Positions 56,253 to 64,000 of a DNA stretch of 64,000 bases are shown here, one piece after another. Position numbers and translations under genes: made by a program. The first letter of the stretch is position 1; every line of letters begins with the position of its first letter. The notes under the pieces were generated by a model. That model was not told where the DNA came from and ran no database searches. It saw only the letters and a program-made list of their open reading frames with translations. Source of the DNA: Nocardia rosealba (GTDB lineage Bacteria > Actinomycetota > Actinomycetes > Mycobacteriales > Mycobacteriaceae); contig NZ_JAIWNA010000002.1 in the NCBI RefSeq assembly GCF_020216065.1, positions 310,001 to 374,000 on the forward strand, given 5' to 3'.

Positions 56253-57407
56253 TCACCTCCGCACCTCCGAGGCCGTCGGAGCTGAGGTGCCGGGGTCGGC
56301 CGATCGGCCGGCCGGCAGCGTGTAGGTGGCCGCGATCGACAACACCGCGACGACGAAGCAGGCGGCGGTGTACCAGAGGTTGCCGATGGGGTCGCCGTTG
56401 CCGGTCTCGCCGTCGGTCGCCGCGAAGAAGTCGGGCAGGGCGGCGAGCCAGAGACCGGCGAAGACCAACAGGTAGAAGCTCGCGAAACGCTGGACGAAGG
56501 GGTCGGTGTAGCCGGGGTCGGGGGTGGTGCCCCGGCGAAGATCCGACCACTGGCGGAACATGACGATCGAGGCGACCACCATCAGCACCGCGAGTTCCAG
56601 CGCGTACACCACCCCGCGCACCGTGGTGCTGCTCATGCCGAGCACGGTCGCCGGAAGCGGCAGCAGGAAGGTGCCCACCGAGGCGAGCAGGCCGATGACC
56701 ACAGTGCGCCAGGTCAATTCGATGCCCGTGAACCGCCGGCCCGCGTCGACATGCCGTCCGACGAAGTACTGCACGCAGAACGCCAGCGACATCGGCCACA
56801 GCGCGGCGAACACCACCACGCTGCCCATCGGCACCGAATCGAACATCGGCTGGTTGATCGGATTGTCCACCGACCACTCCCACCAGCGCAGTTGCGGCCC
56901 GAGGTGGTCGAAGATCTCGTAGAAGGCGTGGTGCACGAAGCCGACGCAGGTGGCGCCGATCAGCACGCCGAACCGGCGGAAGATACCGAGCATGCGCACC
57001 AGGCCGAAGGCCATCGTCGCCATCAGCGGATAGATCGCGATGATGTAGATCGGCAGGCGGCCCCACAGGAAGTCGACGGTGAACACGTTGTGCGCGAACA
57101 TCGTGTCGACGTGGTCCTCGATGCCGAACGCGGCGGGGAAGTACAGCGGCGGCTCGATGATGAACAGGTACGCGGTCGCGCCGAACCACAGGACGAGGTT
57201 GGTCGGGTCGCCGTGGCGGCGCAGGCGGACGATCGCGAACCAGAGCGCCAGCACCGCACCGAGCACGATGGTCAGTTCGAGAACGGGCAGGGTCCAGTTC
57301 TCCAGCCCGAACGGGCTGCGGAACTCGACGAGTCCACCGGCCTCCTCGCAGGAGAAGCCGAGTTGGACCGCGAGGTCGGCGAAGGTGGGGGAACAGTGTT
57401 CGGCCAT
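56253..57407 (-). CDS. Multi-spanning membrane protein of unknown function
   Basis: The 384-residue protein has about nine hydrophobic segments beginning at LPVLELTIVLGAVLALWFAIV. Conserved-looking aromatic and His patches include WFGATAYLFIIEPPLYFPAAFG, DHVDTMFAHNVFTVDFLWGRLPIY and CVGFVHHAFYEIFDHLGPQLRWWEW. The His clusters near membrane faces suggest metal or haem binding, but I recognise no family. The ATG is preceded by GAAGGGC, and it lies 12 bases downstream of the PF10118 gene, so the two are an operon. Confidence 0.7.
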   Translation of the reverse strand: MAEHCSPTFADLAVQLGFSCEEAGGLVEFRSPFGLENWTLPVLELTIVLGAVLALWFAIVRLRRHGDPTNLVLWFGATAYLFIIEPPLYFPAAFGIEDHVDTMFAHNVFTVDFLWGRLPIYIIAIYPLMATMAFGLVRMLGIFRRFGVLIGATCVGFVHHAFYEIFDHLGPQLRWWEWSVDNPINQPMFDSVPMGSVVVFAALWPMSLAFCVQYFVGRHVDAGRRFTGIELTWRTVVIGLLASVGTFLLPLPATVLGMSSTTVRGVVYALELAVLMVVASIVMFRQWSDLRRGTTPDPGYTDPFVQRFASFYLLVFAGLWLAALPDFFAATDGETGNGDPIGNLWYTAACFVVAVLSIAATYTLPAGRSADPGTSAPTASEVRR

Positions 57408-57419
57408 GGGTCGGCCCTT

Positions 57420-58346
57420 CTAGGAGCTCACGGAATCGGCGGTGTACCAGCGGGTGACGTCGTAGCCCTCGTCGTAGCGGCGGAACCACTCACCGGCCAG
57501 GTCGGGCAGTTTCTCGTGCGCGGGGTTGTGCCCCGGCGTCTGGCTGCGGATGATCCCGCCAAGGGCGACGAGCTGTTCCTTCAGGCCGAGATCGTCGAAG
57601 GCTCGCGGCATCGTGCCGTTGTCGGCCGGGCGCAGGCCGGGCAGCAGGCGGCGCAGGGTCTGCTGATTGCGGTAGCTCGCGAACATCGACAGCGCGTCGA
57701 CCTGCCGGTCTTCCAGTGGCACATGTTCGTTGAAGCCCGCGCAGGCCACCCGGATCACCCGCAGCACGTGCCGGAACACCGACGGCGCCACCCGCATCCG
57801 GTACAGCTCGCTGTTCACGACCGAGTTGAAGATGATCAGTGCCGAACTGCGGTGCTCGACCTCCTCGACGAAATGCCAGATGAACAGCGAGGCCACCCGG
57901 TCGTCGCCGGGGGCGAACAACGTGGAGTCGTTGTCGAGCATCAGCTTGAACACCGGGGTGAAGGTGGCCTCGAGGTCGGCGGTGTAGGCCAGGCGGTACT
58001 TCACGGGGGTGCTCGCGGTGAGTTCGTCGAACTCGCGGATCACGGCGTCGAGGGTCTGCTGCAGGCCCGGGTAGCGCCGGATCAGACCTTTCACATGCTG
58101 GCGGTGCGCGGTGGAATGCTGACCCTCCTGACGCATGAACGCGTCGGCCTCCTCGGCCACCTCGGGGTCGGTGATCTGCGGTTTCGCCTGGTTGATGAGC
58201 TGCACGATCATCTTCTCGAAGCCGATCGCCAGGAACGAGACGGCGTTGGCCATCGAGGAGAACGCCGGGTTCTGTGGGTTCCACAGAAACGGCACGTCGT
58301 AGTCGGCGAACGCGAAATCCATCTTGCGGACGTGAAGTTCGGTCAC
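57420..58346 (-). CDS. PF10118-type metal-dependent hydrolase / ferritin-like diiron protein
   Basis: The 308-residue protein matches the 'predicted metal-dependent hydrolase' family PF10118. FEKMIVQLINQAKPQITDPEVAEEADAFMRQEGQHSTAHRQHV supplies E and ExxQH ligands, and FIWHFVEEVEHRSSALIIFNSV supplies EExxH, which together look like a ferritin-like di-metal site. Activity is not established; oxygenation of a lipid or aromatic is possible given the neighbouring genes. The GTG at 58346 follows GAGGTAC; the longer frame to 58631 overlaps the TetR promoter. It is divergent from the TetR gene. Confidence 0.82.
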   Translation of the reverse strand: MTELHVRKMDFAFADYDVPFLWNPQNPAFSSMANAVSFLAIGFEKMIVQLINQAKPQITDPEVAEEADAFMRQEGQHSTAHRQHVKGLIRRYPGLQQTLDAVIREFDELTASTPVKYRLAYTADLEATFTPVFKLMLDNDSTLFAPGDDRVASLFIWHFVEEVEHRSSALIIFNSVVNSELYRMRVAPSVFRHVLRVIRVACAGFNEHVPLEDRQVDALSMFASYRNQQTLRRLLPGLRPADNGTMPRAFDDLGLKEQLVALGGIIRSQTPGHNPAHEKLPDLAGEWFRRYDEGYDVTRWYTADSVSS

Positions 58347-58403
58347 GGTGAGTACCTCGTTGTTCGGGCGTGCGCCGGTCCGGCCGCCACTCGGTTGGGT
58401 GAG

Positions 58404-58439
58404 GTAATCATACGACTGTACGTTCGTCTGTATGATTAC
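58404..58439. promoter_or_regulatory. 10-bp-arm inverted repeat between the TetR gene and the PF10118 operon
   Basis: GTAATCATAC (58404-58413) and GTATGATTAC (58430-58439) form a perfect inverted repeat around a 16-base centre. Its right arm contains TATGAT. It lies midway between the divergent PF10118 and TetR genes and is the expected site for TetR control of both. Confidence 0.75.
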
Positions 58440-58485
58440 TTTGGCGGAATCCGCTGTGACCTGCGCTTGTGCTAGCGTCCACCGG

Positions 58486-59112
58486 GTGGCGCGCAGACGG
58501 GGATGGGGCGGTAGTCCGCCGGGGGACGACGCGGAGGCGACGCGCCGGATCGTCGCGGCGGCAGTCGAATTGATCGGGCGCACCGGGGCGGAGATCAGCA
58601 TCGCCGATGTCGCGGAATCGCTCGGTGTCATCCGGCAGACGGTCTACCGGTACTTCCCGAGCGCCGACGCGCTGATGACGGCCGCCGCGATGGCGTCGGT
58701 GGAGGGTTTCCTCGACCGGCTCGCGGCGCAGGTGCGCGGGCTCGGTGATCCGGTGGAGGCGATGGTCGAGGCGGTGGTCTACACGCTGGCCGAGGTGCGC
58801 CGCACACCGCACCTGGGCATCCTGCTGTCGAGTTCCTACTCCAACGTCCGCCCGGACAGCCTCACCTCCGAGGAGGCGCAGGCCTTCGGAATGACCATGA
58901 TCCGGCGGTTCGACGTGGACTGGGCCGCGCACGGCTACGACGAGCAGGCGCTGCGGGAACTGGTCGAATACGTCCTGCGGACCATGCAGTCGTTCTTCTT
59001 GTCGCCCGGTGACCCGCCGCGCACCGACGACGAACTACGCCGTTACCTGCGGCGGTGGATGGGCACGGCCATCAGCGCTCAGACCGCGGCCGGACAATTC
59101 CTCGAGCGCTGA
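58486..59112 (+). CDS. TetR-family transcriptional regulator
   Basis: The 208-residue regulator has the TetR HTH near the N-terminus: ATRRIVAAAVELIGRTGAEISIADVAESLGVIRQTVYRYFPSADALMTAA. A ligand-binding domain follows, ending LRRYLRRWMGTAISAQTAAGQFLER. I chose the GTG at 58486 since TAGCGT (58473-58478) ends seven bases before it, giving a leaderless message; the longer frame starts at 58432 inside the operator. It faces the PF10118/membrane-protein operon across a long inverted repeat and most likely represses it. Confidence 0.87.
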   Translation: MARRRGWGGSPPGDDAEATRRIVAAAVELIGRTGAEISIADVAESLGVIRQTVYRYFPSADALMTAAAMASVEGFLDRLAAQVRGLGDPVEAMVEAVVYTLAEVRRTPHLGILLSSSYSNVRPDSLTSEEAQAFGMTMIRRFDVDWAAHGYDEQALRELVEYVLRTMQSFFLSPGDPPRTDDELRRYLRRWMGTAISAQTAAGQFLER

Positions 59113-59382
59113 GGCCGCTGCTGTTTTCTGGCGTGTCCCGCGGGGGCGGCCGACGAGGACTCCGTGCGATGACGTCGTTGGCATCGCGGTGGAGCGTCGG
59201 CCCGACCCCGCGGGTGCACCGGTGTCGACACCGTGACCGAAAAACATTGCTCTCCCGGACCGTTCGGCGCCTCGTACAACGGGCCGGTCGAGCACCACAT
59301 CAGGGTGGTTCCCGCTGGGTGACGGCTCAAACGTGGTTCGCCGTGGCTGGTTGAGGACGGATTCACCGGGTAGGCAGCGGAT

Positions 59383-59505
59383 ATGGAGATTCTCGTGATT
59401 CTCGCCGTGGTCGTCGTGGTGGCGGCCGTCGTGCTGTGGCGCAAGACGCGCGGCGGACCCAAGCCGCCGGACGAGCCCGAATGGACGGGCAATCCGCCCC
59501 GCTGA
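59383..59505 (+). CDS. 40-residue single-TM peptide
   Basis: A short frame starts at ATG 59383 and encodes MEILVILAVVVVVAAVVLWR, then a basic, Pro-rich tail KTRGGPKPPDEPEWTGNPPR. The pattern, with one membrane helix, a positive cytoplasmic flank and a hydrophilic tail, is credible for a real small membrane peptide, and the codons have GC-rich third positions. The ribosome site (GGCAGCGG) is weak. It is followed immediately by a hairpin shared with the convergent methyltransferase gene. I recognise no family. The 270 bases before it, after the TetR stop, show no gene. Confidence 0.5.
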   Translation: MEILVILAVVVVVAAVVLWRKTRGGPKPPDEPEWTGNPPR

Positions 59506-59520
59506 GCGTTTCCGGCTCAG
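59502..59520. terminator. Small hairpin spanning two convergent stop codons
   Basis: CTGAGC-GTTTCCG-GCTCAG contains the stop codons of the small peptide and of the methyltransferase gene in its two arms, and is followed on the plus strand by GGTTTT. It is a compact bidirectional terminator candidate. Confidence 0.5.
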
Positions 59521-60218
59521 GGTTTTCTCGCCACGACCAGGACGTTCTTCCCGAACAGCTTGCCGGTCACCGACTGCAGGGCCTTGCTGAGCGGGAAGAC
59601 GACCCGGTCGTAGAGCTTGAGCGCGCGCACATTGATGCTGCCGTCGTCGTTGCCGAGCAGCTTGTAGGCCATGGTGGCGAAGAACCCGATCGGATCGCAG
59701 TAGCGCGAATCCACCACCTCGAGCCCGGCATTGCGCAGAATCCGGTTCAACTGCGTGCGCCGGTAACGGCGGTAGTGCTCGACTTTCACATCCATCGAGG
59801 AGAACAGCATCTCGAGCGCGGGCACGTAGATCACCATCGTGCCACCGGGCCGCAGCAGTGACGCCAGGTGTTCGGCGGCTTCCTGGTCGTTCTTGATGTG
59901 CTCGAAAACGTTGAAAGAGTAGATGAGTCCGTATTTTTCGGCCTCGGGCGGTTCGGTCTCGCAGTCGACGACTTTGTAGCCCTTCGCCAGCAGCACCTTC
60001 TGCAGATCGGGGTCGGGTTCGAGACACTCGGGGAAGATCTCGCGTTCGGCGAGCAGATCGGCGTAGGTGCCCTGCCCCGCGCCGAAATCGAGCACTCGCA
60101 GATCCGGTGTGGTGACATGGTTTTCGACGCAGTCGAGGAGAAATTTGTTGTAGTTGATCGCTTCGGCCATCACCTCGAGGTTGTCGCACCCGGTGTAGGC
60201 GAAATTGCTGCTGGTCAC
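59517..60218 (-). CDS. Class I SAM-dependent methyltransferase
   Basis: The 233-residue protein (from the GTG at 60218) has motif I as RVLDFGAGQGTYADLLAE, EPDPDLQKVL as the acidic motif, and LIYSFNVFEHIKNDQEAAEHLASLLRPGGTMVIYVPA covering motifs II-III. The layout resembles the methyltransferases of surface polysaccharide or glycan clusters, which often have FEHI.D and LLRPGG, but no substrate is evident and the flanking genes give no clue. GAGGGGA precedes this GTG; an in-frame ATG at 60272 is an alternative start. Confidence 0.85.
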   Translation of the reverse strand: MTSSNFAYTGCDNLEVMAEAINYNKFLLDCVENHVTTPDLRVLDFGAGQGTYADLLAEREIFPECLEPDPDLQKVLLAKGYKVVDCETEPPEAEKYGLIYSFNVFEHIKNDQEAAEHLASLLRPGGTMVIYVPALEMLFSSMDVKVEHYRRYRRTQLNRILRNAGLEVVDSRYCDPIGFFATMAYKLLGNDDGSINVRALKLYDRVVFPLSKALQSVTGKLFGKNVLVVARKP

Positions 60219-60329
60219 GCTCGGTCCCCTCAATTCATCGAAATGTGTGAGTCCGTCCGTTCGAGCGGCCATGATGCCACGTCGCGGTCACAATGGTCGT
60301 CGAACACCCGTACCGAGCAGGGAGTGACC

Positions 60330-61148
60330 GTGTCCACCGTCTTCGAAGAATCGGGCGCGGTCGCGGCCCGTCGCCTCGTCGTTGCCCTCGGCGCGGCGAT
60401 TGTGCTCGCCGTCGCGTTCGTGCTCGCGCCGCCCGTCGTGGCGGGGTGGTTGCCCGGTGCCGATTTCGCCGACGAGCACGCACTGCGCGCGGGTTTCCGG
60501 TCCGCGTTCGTCACGTATTGGCAAGCGGGACAGGCGGAATTCACGCCCGAGCTGCAGGCGGCGGTGGACTACTGGTTCTGGTACCACCTCGTGAAGGCGG
60601 CGGTGGCGTTCCTGTGGTCGATCGTGCTCGTCGCGCTCGGGGTGATGCTGTGGCGGTCCTCGCTGGGTACCCGGCAGCCGAAGCGAACGATGTTCGCGGT
60701 GGCGGGGGTGATCACCACGCTGGTGCTCGCGGTAGCCGGGGTGGCGGTGCTCGCCAATATTCAAGGGGCCGTGACACCGTTCGCGTCCTTGCTGCCGATG
60801 GCGGTCGACGGTGCGGCCGACGCGCCGCCGGCCGGGGTACTGACCGAGGTGGGGCAGGGGCTCGAGAGCTACTCCGGTGGTCCGGCGCCGCTGGAGGTGA
60901 TGGTCGAGGACTTCGCGCGCTTTCACGTCGCGATGGCCGTGCTCGCTGCGGTGGCGTCGGCCGGACTCCTCGGGCTCGGTGTCGTGCTGTGGCGGCGTCG
61001 CGCAGGCGCGGCCGGTCGCGTCCTCGGTGCCTATGCCCTGGCAGCGGCGGCCCTCGGCCTGCTGTTCGCGGTGGTCACGGTCGCCAACGTGACCACCGCG
61101 CTCGACCCGGCCCCCGGGCTCGCCGCCCTGATGACGGGTGGCTGGTAG
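60330..61148 (+). CDS. Four-TM hypothetical membrane protein
   Basis: The 272-residue protein has four hydrophobic helices, at about residues 14-37, 83-104, 119-141 and 195-218, plus a final one near 232-256. An extracytoplasmic loop between the first two contains FTPELQAAVDYWFWYHLVKAAVAFLW. The N-terminus is VSTVFEESGAVAARR. No family is recognised, and the topology suggests a tetraspan-like actinobacterial protein. The start is a GTG placed behind GGGAG. It ends four bases from the stop of the frameshifted hydratase. Confidence 0.65.
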   Translation: MSTVFEESGAVAARRLVVALGAAIVLAVAFVLAPPVVAGWLPGADFADEHALRAGFRSAFVTYWQAGQAEFTPELQAAVDYWFWYHLVKAAVAFLWSIVLVALGVMLWRSSLGTRQPKRTMFAVAGVITTLVLAVAGVAVLANIQGAVTPFASLLPMAVDGAADAPPAGVLTEVGQGLESYSGGPAPLEVMVEDFARFHVAMAVLAAVASAGLLGLGVVLWRRRAGAAGRVLGAYALAAAALGLLFAVVTVANVTTALDPAPGLAALMTGGW

Positions 61149-61152
61149 TCAG

Positions 61153-61931
61153 TCAGCGAGCCTGCCAGTTCGGGCTGCGTTTCTCGACGAACGCCATCAG
61201 GCCTTCGCGGACGTCCGCCGAGCGGGTGAGTTCGGCGATCTCGCGGTCGGACCGGTCCCAGGCGTCCTCGTCGGGCAGGGCGCCGTCGACGATGCCGAGC
61301 GCTACCCGCTTACTCGCCTGCACCGCCAGCGGCGCGTTCGCCGCGATCCGCGTGGCCAGCTCCAGCGCGGTGTCGAGGACCCGGTCGGCGGGAACCACCC
61401 GGTTGACCAGACCGAACTCCAACGCGCGTGCGGCGGTGATCGGCTCGCCCGTCAGGATCATCTCCATGGCGACCTTGCGCGGCAGCTGCTCGGGCAGCCG
61501 GAACGCGCCACCCGCGGCGGCGAAGAGACCACGTGCCACCTCGGGCAGCCCGAACGTGGCGGTCGACGCGGCGACGGCAAGGTCGCTGGCCAGCACCAGC
61601 TCGGTGCCGCCACCGAGCGCGAGCCCGTTCACGGCCGCGATGGTCGGCTTGCTGATGGGATGGCGCATGTAGCCACCGATGCCCCAGTGTTCGTGTCCGG
61701 CCGCCAGAATCGACTCACCGCGCCCGAGTGCGCGCAGATCCGCCCCGGCGCAGAAGGCCCGGTCGCCGGCGCCGGTGAGGACGAAGGCCCGCACGGCCCG
61801 ATCGTTGTCGGCCTGTTCCAGGGCCGCGCCGAGCTGGGCGCTGACCTCCCGTCGATCGCGTTCATGGCCTCGGGCCGGTTGATGACGGCGACGAGCACAT
61901 GCTCGTGCATCTCGACGAGAACGGCGCTCAC
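61153..61931 (-). pseudogene. Enoyl-CoA hydratase gene broken by a one-base frameshift
   Basis: The N-terminus from GTG 61931 (VSAVLVEMHEHVLVAVINRPEAMNAID, with GCAGGAG upstream) is in one frame. The rest (EVSAQLGAALEQADNDRAVRAFVLTGAG, then GLALGGGTELVLASDLAVAASTATFGLPEVARGLFAAAGG and ending KRSPNWQAR) is in another. The frames separate near 61849-61853, where one base is missing between Asp and Glu codons. The total length fits the crotonase family, with oxyanion and catalytic segments intact. It is either a real pseudogene or a sequencing error; the rest of the frame looks unmutated, so the event is recent or artificial. Confidence 0.8.
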
Positions 61932-62040
61932 GATCGACTCCTGCCTTCGTTGTCCCGCCCGGTCGTGGACGGAACCCGACCGACAAGTACCACGCCGCAA
62001 GTAGGCTCCGAAAAAAATTCGCGAAAGAATTTCCGGCGGG

Positions 62041-62067
62041 TGTCGATTCGCGCGGTGCCCGTTCGAC
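62041..62067 (+). promoter_or_regulatory. ECF42-type promoter of the DGPF gene
   Basis: TGTCGA (62041-62046), a 17-base spacer and CGAC (62064-62067) match the reported ECF42 promoter, which has TGTCGA at -35 and CGA/TC at -10. It lies 52 bases before the DGPF gene ATG, whose product and sigma factor form the ECF42 pair. Confidence 0.7.
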
Positions 62068-62119
62068 CTACGGATGAACGCAGCGCCCACCAGGGGCACC
62101 GACCCGAAGGAGACACACC

Positions 62120-62539
62120 ATGAAGTACATGCTGATCATGCGCGCTACCGACGAGGCCTTCGCCGAGTTCGAGAACGTGAGTTTCGAGGAGATGCTCGAC
62201 ACCATGGGCAAGTTCAACGACGAACTGATCCGCGCGGGCGTGCTCGTCGCCGCCGAAGGGCTCGAGGACGCCGCCGAAGGTGTTGTCGTCGACTACTCGT
62301 CCGAACCACCGGTCGTCACCGATGGGCCCTACGGCGAGACCAAGGAACTGTTCGGCGGGTACTACATCCTCAACGTGGCATCGAAGGAGGAGGCCGTCGA
62401 GTGGGCCAAGCGGATGCCGATGACCGGTCCCGGCATCAAGACCGAGATCCGGCGGGTGCCCTCCATCGACGAATTCCCCAAGGACAACGTCTGGGTTCAG
62501 AAGGAACGGGCCTGGCGCGAGTCCACCGGACAGCTCTGA
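62120..62539 (+). CDS. YCII-related / DGPF-domain protein
   Basis: The 139-residue protein begins MKYMLIMRATDEAFAEF and contains VVTDGPYGETKELFGGYYILNVASKEEAVEWAKRMPM, the DGPF-type signature. Its fold is the dimeric alpha-beta barrel. Genes of this family are the standard targets and partners of ECF42 sigma factors; the biochemical role is unknown. The gene has CCGAAGGAGAC upstream of the ATG and stands four bases before the sigma gene, so they are co-transcribed. The promoter carries an ECF42 motif. Confidence 0.92.
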   Translation: MKYMLIMRATDEAFAEFENVSFEEMLDTMGKFNDELIRAGVLVAAEGLEDAAEGVVVDYSSEPPVVTDGPYGETKELFGGYYILNVASKEEAVEWAKRMPMTGPGIKTEIRRVPSIDEFPKDNVWVQKERAWRESTGQL

Positions 62540-62543
62540 GGCG

Positions 62544-63815
62544 ATGACGGAGCACACCGGACGTGCGGCGGTCGCCGCCGTGTGGCGGATCGAATCGGCG
62601 CGCATCGTCGGCGCGCTGGCCCGCTACACCGGCGACTTCGCGATGGCCGAGGACCTCGCCCAGGAAGCACTGGCCGAAGCCTTGGTGACGTGGCCGCGCG
62701 ACGGTGTGCCCGCGCATCCGGCCGGGTGGTTGCTCACCACCGGACGACGGCGCGCGATCGACGCGTTCCGTCGTCGTGCCGCCCTGGACGAGCGCTACAC
62801 CGCCCTCGCCGCCGGACTCGGCGAGGGCGGTGCGTTCGCCGGCGGCGAGTCGGTCCCCGCCGGTGAACCGGTGTGGGATCCCGAGCAGATCGACGACGAC
62901 GTCCTCGCCCTGATCTTCATCGCCTGCCACCCGGTGCTCTCGCGCGAGGCGCGGCTGGCGCTGACCCTGCGCGTGGTCGGCGGTCTGACCAGCGACGAGA
63001 TCGCCGCGGCCTGTCTGGTGCCGACCGCGACCGTGCAGGCACGGATCACCCGGGCCAAGAAGACCCTCGCCGCGGCACGGGTGCCGTTCGAGGTGCCACC
63101 GCTCGCCGAACGTCGCGAGCGGCTCGGCTCGGTGCTCGGCGTGATCTATCTGATCTTCACCGAGGGATCGACGGCGAGCAGCGGCGGCGACCTGATCCGG
63201 TTCGACCTCGCCGGGGAAGCGCAGCGCCTGGCGCGGGTGCTCGCGCGGCTGATGCCCGGCGAACCCGAGGTCTTCGGTCTGCTCGCCCTGCTCGAACTCA
63301 CCGCCGCCCGGTTCCCTGCCCGCACCGGACCCGACGGCGAACCGGTGCTGCTCGAGCAGCAGGATCGGCATCGCTGGGATCGGACCGCGATCCGGCGCGG
63401 CCGGGCCGCCCTGGCCAAGGCCGAACAGGTCGGGCGCGGGCTCGGCGCCTACGGGCTGCAGGCCGCGATCGCCGAGTGCCACGCCGTCGCCCCGTCGGTC
63501 GAGCAGACGAACTGGGAGCGCATCGTGCTGCTGTACGAGGCACTCGGCAGGCTCGCGCCCTCACCGGTGGTCGAGCTGAACCGGGCCGTCGCGGTGTCGA
63601 TGGCCGCCGGAGCCGCCGCGGGGCTCGCCGTCGTCGACGAGCTGGCGGCCGGGGGAGCGTTGTCGTCGTCGCATCTGCTGCCGAGCGTGCGTGGGGAACT
63701 GCTGATCCGCCTCGGTCGCGTCGAGGAGGCGCGCGGCGAGCTCACCGAGGCGATCCGACGCTGCCGCAACGACCGCGAGAAGGCCGTGCTCGCGGGCAAA
63801 CTCCAGGCACTCTGA
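62544..63815 (+). CDS. ECF42 RNA polymerase sigma factor
   Basis: The 423-residue protein has region 2 (WRIESARIVGALARYTGDFAMAEDLAQEALAEALVTWP) and region 4 (LTLRVVGGLTSDEIAAACLVPTATVQARITRAKKTLAAARVPFEVP). A long C-terminal TPR-like domain of about 230 residues (ERIVLLYEALGRLAPSPVVELNRAVAVSMAAG) is the ECF42 hallmark and replaces an anti-sigma factor. In Streptomyces it regulates DGPF genes through this domain. The pair DGPF-sigma, the four-base gap and the ECF42-type promoter all fit an autoregulatory module. Confidence 0.93.
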   Translation: MTEHTGRAAVAAVWRIESARIVGALARYTGDFAMAEDLAQEALAEALVTWPRDGVPAHPAGWLLTTGRRRAIDAFRRRAALDERYTALAAGLGEGGAFAGGESVPAGEPVWDPEQIDDDVLALIFIACHPVLSREARLALTLRVVGGLTSDEIAAACLVPTATVQARITRAKKTLAAARVPFEVPPLAERRERLGSVLGVIYLIFTEGSTASSGGDLIRFDLAGEAQRLARVLARLMPGEPEVFGLLALLELTAARFPARTGPDGEPVLLEQQDRHRWDRTAIRRGRAALAKAEQVGRGLGAYGLQAAIAECHAVAPSVEQTNWERIVLLYEALGRLAPSPVVELNRAVAVSMAAGAAAGLAVVDELAAGGALSSSHLLPSVRGELLIRLGRVEEARGELTEAIRRCRNDREKAVLAGKLQAL

Positions 63816-63894
63816 CCACAACGACACACAAGCGTAAAGTTTTGTCCGCGTACCGATCGGGTAGTCCGGAATGGCGACGACGAGAGGTTTGTGG

Positions 63895-64000
63895 ATGTCT
63901 CAGGAATCGAAATCGGTGTTGCACCGGGCAATCGGTGCATCGGCGATCGGAAATGCGGTCGAATGGTTCGACTACGGCGTCTACGCCTACCTCGCCACCT
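63895..64000 (+). CDS. MFS transporter, metabolite:H+ symporter type, N-terminus only
   Basis: The frame runs to the window end and encodes MSQESKSVLHRAIGASAIGN, followed by AVEWFDYGVYAYLAT. The segment GNAVEWFDYGVYAYLA is the characteristic first membrane helix of MHS-family transporters such as ProP, KgtP or ShiA. Only 35 residues are visible, so the substrate cannot be given. An in-frame ATG lies 24 bases upstream (63871); the one chosen follows AGAGG. Confidence 0.8.
   Translation, partial: MSQESKSVLHRAIGASAIGNAVEWFDYGVYAYLAT

Noticed and set aside
59213..59232. Adjacent palindromes GGTGCACC and GGTGTCGACACC downstream of the TetR gene
   Set aside because: They are short, common in GC-rich DNA and not placed near any promoter element I could identify.

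Overview
The window is strongly GC-rich, with almost every codon ending in G or C, and is densely packed with genes. It carries a complete mce/yrbE lipid-uptake operon, furA-katG, an EspR-like regulator, a conservon-type module, a FadD5 homologue, DUF2236 proteins and many starts that look leaderless. I infer a mycolate-containing actinobacterium, most likely Nocardia or a close relative. The genus is an inference, not read directly from the sequence.

Layout. 1-5.8 kb: a partial membrane protein, two flavin/F420-type oxidoreductases, then furA-katG (peroxide defence), a methyltransferase and a small alarmone synthetase. 6.1-9.4 kb: DUF5709 protein, a PAS-GGDEF diguanylate cyclase, an EspR-like regulator, and a divergent Hsp20/HspR-like pair with a CIRCE-like element and a second perfect palindrome between them. 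9.6-17.2 kb: an orphan DUF4129 protein, a stand-alone arginyl-tRNA synthetase, a three-gene molybdenum aldehyde oxidoreductase of PaoABC type, and a DUF2797 protein. 17.2-22.4 kb: an ECF41/SigJ-type sigma factor facing a three-gene operon, with an ECF41-like promoter on each strand between them, then a DUF885 peptidase-like protein with a MerR regulator. 22.6-25.7 kb: a reduced conservon made of a sensor ATPase, a roadblock protein and a P450, without the usual DUF742 and GTPase genes.

26.0-38.4 kb holds lipid and aldehyde catabolism: an AurF-like oxygenase with a lipase, a PhaC-like hydrolase, a FadD5-type ligase, enoyl-CoA hydratase, nitronate monooxygenase, aldehyde dehydrogenase, acyl-CoA dehydrogenase, a CoA-disulfide-reductase-like flavoprotein, and a tandem-TetR regulator resembling Mce3R. 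38.4-48.0 kb is the mce operon on the minus strand: two small membrane proteins, YrbEA, YrbEB, MceA-F and one Mce-associated membrane protein. 48.4-59.1 kb continues the lipid theme: a thiolase, three DUF2236 oxygenase-like proteins, a FadD2/FadD12-type ligase, a PucR-type regulator, a DJ-1/PfpI protein, a PF10118 diiron-type protein and a TetR regulator. 59.4-64 kb: a 40-residue membrane peptide, a methyltransferase, a membrane protein, a frameshifted enoyl-CoA hydratase, an ECF42 sigma factor with its DGPF/YCII partner, and the start of an MFS transporter.

The most interesting signal is an 18-bp element, approximately AGAATTNNNRGTAACTTA. It occurs seven times, and every copy I found lies in one of three intergenic regions between divergent genes: nitronate monooxygenase/aldehyde dehydrogenase, mce operon/thiolase, and acyl-CoA ligase/DUF2236. 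This suggests one local regulon that couples lipid uptake through Mce to beta-oxidation. The Mce3R-like tandem-TetR protein inside the same island is the obvious candidate regulator.
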